Assembly: GCA_013203755.1 (NCBI GenBank)
Contig: JABMPI010000756.1
Span: 1-7,195, forward strand
DNA length: 7,195 bases
Source of the DNA: Bacteroidota bacterium
GTDB taxonomy: Bacteria > Bacteroidota > Bacteroidia > Bacteroidales > Prolixibacteraceae
Direction of reading: 5' to 3'
The position numbers were made by a program, and so were the translations under genes. The notes below the pieces were generated by a model that was not told where the DNA came from, made no database searches, and worked only from the letters and a program-made list of their open reading frames with translations. How positions within the stretch are numbered: the stretch's first letter is position 1; each line of letters starts with the position of its first letter. This document shows positions 1-4,973 of this stretch, piece by piece.

Positions 1-2
1 TT

Positions 3-53
3 ATTACTCACCCTGATTACATCTACGATATAATCATCCCTCACTACGCGTAG
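3..53 (+). CDS. possible 3' end of an upstream gene (partial, hypothetical)
   Basis: The third frame is open from the window edge and ends at a TAG at 51-53, giving a 16-residue tail that reads ITHPDYIYDIIIPHYA. The mix of residues and codons looks like a plausible protein C-terminus, and a co-directional gene just ahead of the aldolase would be normal in such a locus. The first frame also runs open to a TAA at 31-33 and gives a hydrophobic LLLTLITSTI, which looks less protein-like. Too little sequence is present to name a family, and the open frame could be chance. Confidence 0.25.
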   Translation: MTHPDYIYDIIIPHYA

Positions 54-60
54 AGAGGGA
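37..60. repeat. 24-nt near-perfect inverted repeat (hairpin or operator-like)
   Basis: TCCCTC (37-42) pairs with GAGGGA (55-60), and CTACG (44-48) pairs with CGTAG (49-53), with a single A/A mismatch at 43 and 54. The ten central bases CTACGCGTAG are a perfect palindrome. No run of T follows on either strand, so a classical intrinsic terminator is unlikely. It lies 60 nt before the aldolase start and could be a dimeric regulator's operator, an RNA hairpin at the end of the upstream transcript, or a small intergenic repeat. The function is unknown. Confidence 0.5.
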
Positions 61-72
61 GAAGAGGGAGAG
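55..72 (+). repeat. purine-only tandem repeat, GAGGGAGAA then GAGGGAGAG
   Basis: Two 9-nt units, differing only in the last base, sit side by side inside an all-purine run from 52 to 72. The first GAGGGA is also the right arm of the 37-60 inverted repeat, so the left arm TCCCTC could pair with either copy. The tract resembles a Shine-Dalgarno sequence in content but lies about 50 nt before the aldolase ATG, too far to serve that start. No function can be assigned. Confidence 0.45.
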
Positions 73-120
73 TAAAATCAGTTGTATTACAGAATAATCT
101 AAAATAAAAAATTAAATATA

Positions 121-933
121 ATGTCAGAAAATTTACTACAAAAACTAAAAAGCGGTAAAAATATATACGGAACCTGCATTGTTTCCACTTCACCAATTTG
201 GTCGAAAGTGGTTGGAGGTTCAGGATTAGATTACGTTTTTCTGGACACAGAACACATTCCGATGGATCGAACAGAATTAACTTTTTTATGCCAGACATAC
301 AATGCCATGGGAATTTCGCCCATTGTTAGAATTCCAAGTCCTGATCCGTTTGAGGCCGTTAAAGTAAAAGATGCCGGTGCTATTGGTGTAATAGCACCTT
401 ATATCGAAAGTGTGGAACAGATTCGACAAATGGTGGGTGCAACCAAATTCCGCCCTTTAAAAGGTGAACGTTTGCAAAATGTGTTGCACGAAAAAGAAGA
501 ACTGGAACCGGAATTACAAGCCTACCTCGATAATTTCAACAAAGGAAGCATGTGTATTGTAAACATTGAAAGTTTGGCTGCCATTGAAAATTTGGATGAA
601 TTACTTTCAGTTCCCGGATTAGATGCCGTGGTAATCGGGCCACACGATCTTTCCATTAATATGGGTTTACCGGAACAATACGAACATCCTGAATACGAAA
701 AAGTGGTCAAAGAGATCATTCAAAAATCACGAGCCAAAGGAGTGGCAGCGGGTATTCACTTTCCTTCCGATCCAAACCGTCAGATTAAATACATGAAAGC
801 CGGGGCCAATATTATTATGCACAGTTCCGATATGTTTTTGTTTAGTCAGAAACTGAAAGAAGATTTGAGTAAAATCAAGGCTGCTGCAGGTGAAACCTTA
901 TCAAAATCGGATGATTCTGATTTGGCAATTTAA
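121..933 (+). CDS. HpcH/HpaI-family 2-keto-3-deoxy acid aldolase (class II)
   Basis: Predicted cytoplasmic, metal-dependent pyruvate aldolase of 270 residues, close to the family's usual 250-270. Family members split 2-keto-3-deoxy acids (for example 2-keto-3-deoxy-L-rhamnonate, 2-dehydro-3-deoxyglucarate, or 4-hydroxy-2-oxoheptanedioate) into pyruvate and an aldehyde. Visible landmarks are FLDTEH with His45, PIVR with Arg70, KDAGAIGVIAPYIES at 83-97, INIE-like VNIE with Glu150, and VIGPHDLS with Asp176. His45, Arg70, Glu150 and Asp176 match the catalytic His and Arg and the two metal ligands of the family almost position for position. The loop after the barrel strand at about 110-143 is divergent: KGERL stands where the family usually has a G-[IV]-R-G motif. 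There is no signal peptide. The ATG follows an A/T-rich leader without a Shine-Dalgarno sequence, as is usual in Bacteroidota. The stop is 53 nt before the chosen start of the next gene, so the two are probably co-transcribed. The exact substrate is unknown; a sugar-acid role is inferred from the neighbours. Confidence 0.88.
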   Translation: MSENLLQKLKSGKNIYGTCIVSTSPIWSKVVGGSGLDYVFLDTEHIPMDRTELTFLCQTYNAMGISPIVRIPSPDPFEAVKVKDAGAIGVIAPYIESVEQIRQMVGATKFRPLKGERLQNVLHEKEELEPELQAYLDNFNKGSMCIVNIESLAAIENLDELLSVPGLDAVVIGPHDLSINMGLPEQYEHPEYEKVVKEIIQKSRAKGVAAGIHFPSDPNRQIKYMKAGANIIMHSSDMFLFSQKLKEDLSKIKAAAGETLSKSDDSDLAI

Positions 934-986
934 TGAAGTATAATTTGGTGAATAAAGAAAACCAGCACAAATATAAATCACAAACA

Positions 987-3413
987 ATGAATAAGTTAAT
1001 AAACAGATCACTATTAATTTTAGGTTGCTTCCTTCTACTTTCAGCCACAGCTTTTTCTCAGACCGTCAATCTTTCCAGCGCAGAAATCATCTGTTTTGAA
1101 AAAAATGACAAACTGGTATTAAAGTCAATTTCTGTTTTACAGGAAGAGATTAAAAAAAGAAGTAACATCTTGCTTCCAACCAATAAAAAATGGCCGAAAA
1201 AAGAAGACGCTGTAATTGCTGTTGGATTGGAAAATAACCTGGCAAAATTTCCTGAAGAATTCCAGGCTGCCATTTCAAAAATGGAAGATATTAACAAAGA
1301 AGGTTACAAAATTGCTGTATTTGAAGATTCAAAAACAGTACTGATTGTCGGCCACGACGCAAGAGGTGTTTTATATGGCATTGGTAAACTATTACGCAAA
1401 ATGGAAATTCGCAAAGGAGAAATTCTCGTTCCATCCGATTTAAAGATTGCCTCCTCTCCTACCTACCCAATTCGCGGTCATCAGTTGGGTTACCGCCCAA
1501 AAACAAATTCATATGATGCATGGTCTGCAGATCAGTTTGCAAGTTACATTCGCGATCTCGCAATTTTTGGTGCAAACAGCATTGAAATTATGCCACCTCG
1601 CACCGATGATGATTTCACCAGCGTGCACATGCAAATTCCGGCTATCGAAATGATTGCCGAGCAATCAAAAATATGTGATTCATACGGGATGGATGTTTGG
1701 ATGTGGTACCCAAACATGGGAGAAGACTACGCCAACCCGGATACAAGAAAAGAAGAAATTGCAGAACGACACAAAGTATTTAAAGCTGTTCCAAGGCTCG
1801 ACCATCTATTCGTTCCCGGTGGCGATCCCGGCGATGTTGAACCTGATGTGTTATTTGACTGGCTGAATCAAATTGCCGAAGTAATGCACCAATACCATCC
1901 CAATGCTAAAATCTGGGTTTCACCCCAGGTTTTCAGACCAACGCAAGAATGGTTTGACGCATTTTATGCACACGTAAATAAAGAGTATTCCTGGTTCGGC
2001 GGAGTGGTTTTTGGTCCCTGGGTAAAACCTACGATTCAGGAAATAAGAAAAAAAATCAATCCAAATATTCCAATTCGCAAATATCCGGATATTACACACA
2101 GTTTAAGTAGTCAATACCCAATTCCAAAATGGGATTTGGCACAGACAATAACATTGGGCCGCGAGTGCATTAATCCACGCCCAACCGATGAAAAAATGAT
2201 TCACAATGCTTTGGATGAATTTGGAGATGGAAGTATTAGTTATTCAGAAGGAACCAACGACGATGTAAACAAATTTATATGGAGCGATCAGGACTGGAAT
2301 CCTGAAACAGAAGTTATTGAAACATTGAGGGACTACGCCCGCTATTTTATAAATCCTGATTTTACTGAACCGGTTGCGCAAGGAATTATAGAGTTGGAAC
2401 GAAATATTCAGGGCTCATTATTATCCAACACCGGCGTTATGCGAACATTTCAACAATGGCAGGCGATGGAAAAAAATGCTCCGCAAGAAGTACTCAGTAA
2501 TTTTCGTTTCCAAATGGGATTAATCAGAGCCTATTTCGATGCATACACTTACCGTCGTTTAGTTTATGAAACAGAGTTGGAAGAAAAGGCTTTGGAGATT
2601 TTATATTCAGCCAAAGAGAAAGGTTCGAAAACGGCGATTCAGGAGGCCAGAGAAACGTATAAAAAAGCTTGGGATGCTCCTGTTTCACCTCAGTTAAGTG
2701 AACGTTGCCAGGCATTGGCCGATTCTTTATTTAAAAGCATTGGTGCGCAGTTAACGGTTGAGCGTCATTTTGCAGATGACGGACGTGGAAACTTTATTGA
2801 CAACATGCATCTTCCGCTAAATAATGTAATGTGGACAATGGATCAGCTAAATGCAATTGAAAAATTACAAAATGAAAATGAGCGTTTGCAAAAAATTGAG
2901 GAAATTTTAAATCGTAACAATCCGGGTACTGGCGGATTCTATGACAATTTTGCTACTCCTAAAAGTTGGGAAAGGATTAAAGTTGATGTTAGCAGATCAG
3001 AAGACCCAGGAACACTGGCTTCGCCTCGAATTAGTTTTGGAGTTGGACTTCAAGGAAAAGAGTGGGTGCATCAAATTACAGCAAAAGGATTTGACGGGTC
3101 TGCCTCACCAACCTCATGGATGCAGCAAGTGACAACACTTTACGACCAGCCATTGGAAATTGTTTACGACAAGCTTAATCCCAAAGGTTCGTACACCATA
3201 AAAGTAGCCTACACCGGACGTTTCCGTTCTCGCATGAAAATGGTTGCCGACGATATTTTAGTTCATGATTTTATAAAAACCGGAATTCAACCAATTTATG
3301 AATTTCAGGTTCCTGCAGAAGCGGTAAAAGATGGAGTTGTTAACTTTAAATGGACTTGTGGCGAAGGTGAACGAGGCTCGCAGGTTTCAGAGATTTGGTT
3401 GATTAAAAATTAA
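987..3413 (+). CDS. secreted glycoside-hydrolase-like protein, GH67/GH20-type N-terminal domain
   Basis: With the start at 987 the protein has 808 residues and opens with a clear Sec signal peptide (MNKL, hydrophobic core about 9-22, likely cut AFS|Q at 24). The frame also contains an ATG at 933 overlapping the aldolase stop, but that would bury the signal behind 18 polar residues, so 987 is preferred. Residues about 30-155 look like the alpha/beta domain that precedes the barrel in GH67 alpha-glucuronidases and GH20 hexosaminidases, ending GHDARGVLYGIGKLLR (122-137). A TIM-barrel-like region follows (about 160-445) with RGHQLGYR (163-170), WMWYPN (238-243), FVPGGDPGD (275-283), GPW (343-345), RKYPDITHS (364-372) and YSEGTNDDVNKFIW (419-432). 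Glu421 and the Asp residues of GGDPGD are plausible active-site acids, not proven ones. A helical part (about 455-645) includes a charged, coiled-coil-like stretch near 615-643. The end (about 650-808) is beta-rich and resembles a carbohydrate-binding or jelly-roll module. There is no lipobox, so it is probably periplasmic or exported. It could act on glucuronosyl or hexosaminyl ends; the family is only tentatively assigned. Confidence 0.72.
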   Translation: MNKLINRSLLILGCFLLLSATAFSQTVNLSSAEIICFEKNDKLVLKSISVLQEEIKKRSNILLPTNKKWPKKEDAVIAVGLENNLAKFPEEFQAAISKMEDINKEGYKIAVFEDSKTVLIVGHDARGVLYGIGKLLRKMEIRKGEILVPSDLKIASSPTYPIRGHQLGYRPKTNSYDAWSADQFASYIRDLAIFGANSIEIMPPRTDDDFTSVHMQIPAIEMIAEQSKICDSYGMDVWMWYPNMGEDYANPDTRKEEIAERHKVFKAVPRLDHLFVPGGDPGDVEPDVLFDWLNQIAEVMHQYHPNAKIWVSPQVFRPTQEWFDAFYAHVNKEYSWFGGVVFGPWVKPTIQEIRKKINPNIPIRKYPDITHSLSSQYPIPKWDLAQTITLGRECINPRPTDEKMIHNALDEFGDGSISYSEGTNDDVNKFIWSDQDWNPETEVIETLRDYARYFINPDFTEPVAQGIIELERNIQGSLLSNTGVMRTFQQWQAMEKNAPQEVLSNFRFQMGLIRAYFDAYTYRRLVYETELEEKALEILYSAKEKGSKTAIQEARETYKKAWDAPVSPQLSERCQALADSLFKSIGAQLTVERHFADDGRGNFIDNMHLPLNNVMWTMDQLNAIEKLQNENERLQKIEEILNRNNPGTGGFYDNFATPKSWERIKVDVSRSEDPGTLASPRISFGVGLQGKEWVHQITAKGFDGSASPTSWMQQVTTLYDQPLEIVYDKLNPKGSYTIKVAYTGRFRSRMKMVADDILVHDFIKTGIQPIYEFQVPAEAVKDGVVNFKWTCGEGERGSQVSEIWLIKN

Positions 3414-3426
3414 GGAACATAAAAAC

Positions 3427-3466
3427 AACGGCTCGTACCTTTTTACAATATTGGTACGAGCCGTTT
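3427..3466. terminator. bidirectional intrinsic terminator between convergent genes
   Basis: AACGGCTCGTACC (3427-3439) pairs perfectly over 13 bp with GGTACGAGCCGTT (3453-3465) around a 13-nt loop. On the plus strand TTTCTTCGTTT follows, and on the minus strand the arm is followed by GTTTTTA. It starts 13 nt after the stop of the GH67/GH20-like gene and lies 76 nt past the stop of the convergent GH105-type gene, so it can end both transcripts. Confidence 0.88.
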
Positions 3467-3541
3467 CTTCGTTTAAATATGAAGTTGTTTTCGGATAAAA
3501 AACAGATTCCTTTTCGATTACACTAATTCAACAATCAAAAA

Positions 3542-4657
3542 CTATTTCCCTCCAAACATCTTATAAATTTCTGATCCGGCGCTTAAAAACGCCCCGGTTC
3601 CATATACTTCCGTTTTATCTGGCCAGGCACTTCCCGGAGCAGCCCCAATGGGTTGAACATAGCCAAGCATACCATCTTTTGTTACGTAACCTGCCATGGC
3701 ATTCCAGCCTTTTACTACAGCTTCGCTATAATCAGCTTTATCCAAAACACCATTGTTTATTCCCCACGCTAATCCGTAAACAAAAAACGACGAACCACTT
3801 GTTTCGGGAGTCGGATAAAAATCCTGCCCCAATAAACTCATTGCCCAGTGACCTTGAGGAGTTTGAATTTCAAGCAGTTTTTTTGCCATCTTTTTATAAA
3901 TCTTTAGGAAATACTTGTACTCTTTGCTTTTAGGATTTAGTTCATTCATAATATTTACCAGTCCTGCAAAAACCCAACCATTACCACGCGACCAAAACAC
4001 TTTTGTTCCATTGTCAAGTTGTGATTTATACCTTTCATCGCGGTAATAAAAACTCTTCTCTTTATCGAACAAAAACTCAGTGGTAGCTTTGAACTCAGCA
4101 ATCATAAAATCGAGGTATTTTTGTTCACCTGTTATATTGTAAAGTTTTGCCCAAACCGGGGGCGACATAAATAAAGCATCGCACCAATTCCAGCGATCCT
4201 GATGATATGGAGTTTGCCAATTTAGTTTTGATTGTGAAGGGTGCATCATGATAAACTCAAAATGCTTTTTTGTGGGTTCCATCATTTTTTCATCCTTGTA
4301 TTTTCGGTAAAGCTCAATGTACATTTGCCCAACGGTATGATCATCGGCATGATATTTACGTTTATGAAGCAACCACTCATGGTTGTTTCCAATTTCTTTC
4401 AGCCAATTGTAATATTTGTCATTATCTGCCATGGCAGCCCATTTCACCATGCCAACGTACAATGCACCGTTTGTCCAATCAAGAGGATGATGAACTTTAT
4501 CTCTACTATAGGAATCGCGGTAGTGATCGATTTGCCAATCCGCAACCTTTTCCATTATTTGTTTTACTTCGTTTGGTTTAATTTCCTGCGCTTGTAATCC
4601 ATTTGTACGCGCAAACACAGCAAAAAGGATAATAATTGTTAGACTCTTGATTTTCAT
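3542..4657 (-). CDS. secreted unsaturated uronyl hydrolase, glycosyl hydrolase family 105 (GH88/GH105)
   Basis: A 371-residue protein matching the single (alpha/alpha)6-barrel domain of the GH88/GH105 superfamily over nearly its full length. These enzymes hydrate the 4,5 double bond of the unsaturated uronic acid that lyases leave at the non-reducing end, which releases it from the oligosaccharide. An N-terminal signal peptide (hydrophobic core about 5-16, likely cut LQA|QE at 23) sends it to the periplasm or outside. Landmarks are HPLDWTNGALYVGM (57-70), HADDHTVGQ (103-111), WCDALFMSPP (158-167), FWSRGNGWVF (221-230), ETSGSSFFVYGLAWG (285-299) and TEVYGTGAFLSAGSE (349-363). Asp160 in WCDALF and Asp105 or Asp106 in HADDH correspond to the two essential Asp residues of the family, and Trp222/Arg224 to its substrate-binding WxR. 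The ATG at 4657 follows an A-rich leader. A terminator separates it from the gene upstream on the same strand, so it is probably transcribed alone. Whether the sugar is unsaturated galacturonate (rhamnogalacturonan) or glucuronate (ulvan and others) cannot be read from the sequence. Confidence 0.92.
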   Translation of the reverse strand: MKIKSLTIIILFAVFARTNGLQAQEIKPNEVKQIMEKVADWQIDHYRDSYSRDKVHHPLDWTNGALYVGMVKWAAMADNDKYYNWLKEIGNNHEWLLHKRKYHADDHTVGQMYIELYRKYKDEKMMEPTKKHFEFIMMHPSQSKLNWQTPYHQDRWNWCDALFMSPPVWAKLYNITGEQKYLDFMIAEFKATTEFLFDKEKSFYYRDERYKSQLDNGTKVFWSRGNGWVFAGLVNIMNELNPKSKEYKYFLKIYKKMAKKLLEIQTPQGHWAMSLLGQDFYPTPETSGSSFFVYGLAWGINNGVLDKADYSEAVVKGWNAMAGYVTKDGMLGYVQPIGAAPGSAWPDKTEVYGTGAFLSAGSEIYKMFGGK

Positions 4658-4917
4658 TGATTTTTAGTTTAGTATATTTCTAAATATATATTTTTAGTGT
4701 TGAAATCGAAGCTATTAAAAATTGATTCATTCACTTTTACGTTAGCTTGGTTTTCAAAAGTTGTCCTAAATAAACTTTTCTTTTTATTACATACAGCATA
4801 AAAGCGGGATAAAAATATTAAAATCTTACGGAGTATCTAAAAATTATTCATTTTCCCTTTAAAATCTTTACTATTCCCACAATTCAATTTTGGTGAATCC
4901 TGAATATTCCAAAACGA
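4658..4917 (-). promoter_or_regulatory. intergenic leader presumed to hold the promoter of the GH105 gene
   Basis: This stretch of 260 bases between the upstream terminator and the GH105 start has no credible gene. It is very AT-rich. Near the gene it holds an inverted repeat TATATTT-CT-AAATATA (4673-4688) flanked by two direct copies of TTTTTAGT (4661-4668 and 4691-4698). I found no good match to the Bacteroidota TTTG / TAnnTTTG promoter pattern on the minus strand, so the promoter is inferred from the position alone. Confidence 0.35.
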
Positions 4918-4952
4918 AAATGCCCCAAAAGCAAACAGCTTCCGAGGCATTT
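4918..4952 (-). terminator. intrinsic terminator of the propeller-toroid gene, minus-strand specific
   Basis: Read on the minus strand, AAATGCCTCGGAAGC (4952 down to 4938) pairs over all 15 positions with GCTTTTGGGGCATTT (4932 down to 4918) around a 5-nt loop, if three G-U pairs are allowed. TCGTTTT follows. On the plus strand those three pairs become A/C mismatches, so the stem is built for minus-strand RNA. It begins 21 nt after the stop of the 710-residue gene. Confidence 0.85.
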
Positions 4953-4973
4953 CAAAAATAGTATTATGTTATA

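Noticed and set aside
37..60. Inverted repeat taken as an intrinsic terminator of an upstream gene
   Set aside because: The stem is good, but it is followed by purines on the plus strand and lacks a T-run on the minus strand.
44..298. Minus-strand 84-codon open frame with a hydrophobic stretch
   Set aside because: It overlaps the conserved N-terminal part of the aldolase, and its hydrophobic run comes from the AT-rich leader. It looks accidental.
4241..4597. Overlapping plus-strand open frames of 118 and 103 codons (4241-4597 and 4270-4581)
   Set aside because: Both lie antisense inside the well-supported GH105 gene. Their translations are rich in Cys, His and Phe without any domain pattern, as expected of a shadow frame.
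4953..4960. Minus-strand TATTTTTG, a match to the TAnnTTTG promoter element
   Set aside because: It lies between the stop of the propeller-toroid gene and its terminator, so a transcript starting there would end at once. No upstream TTTG box at suitable spacing was seen.
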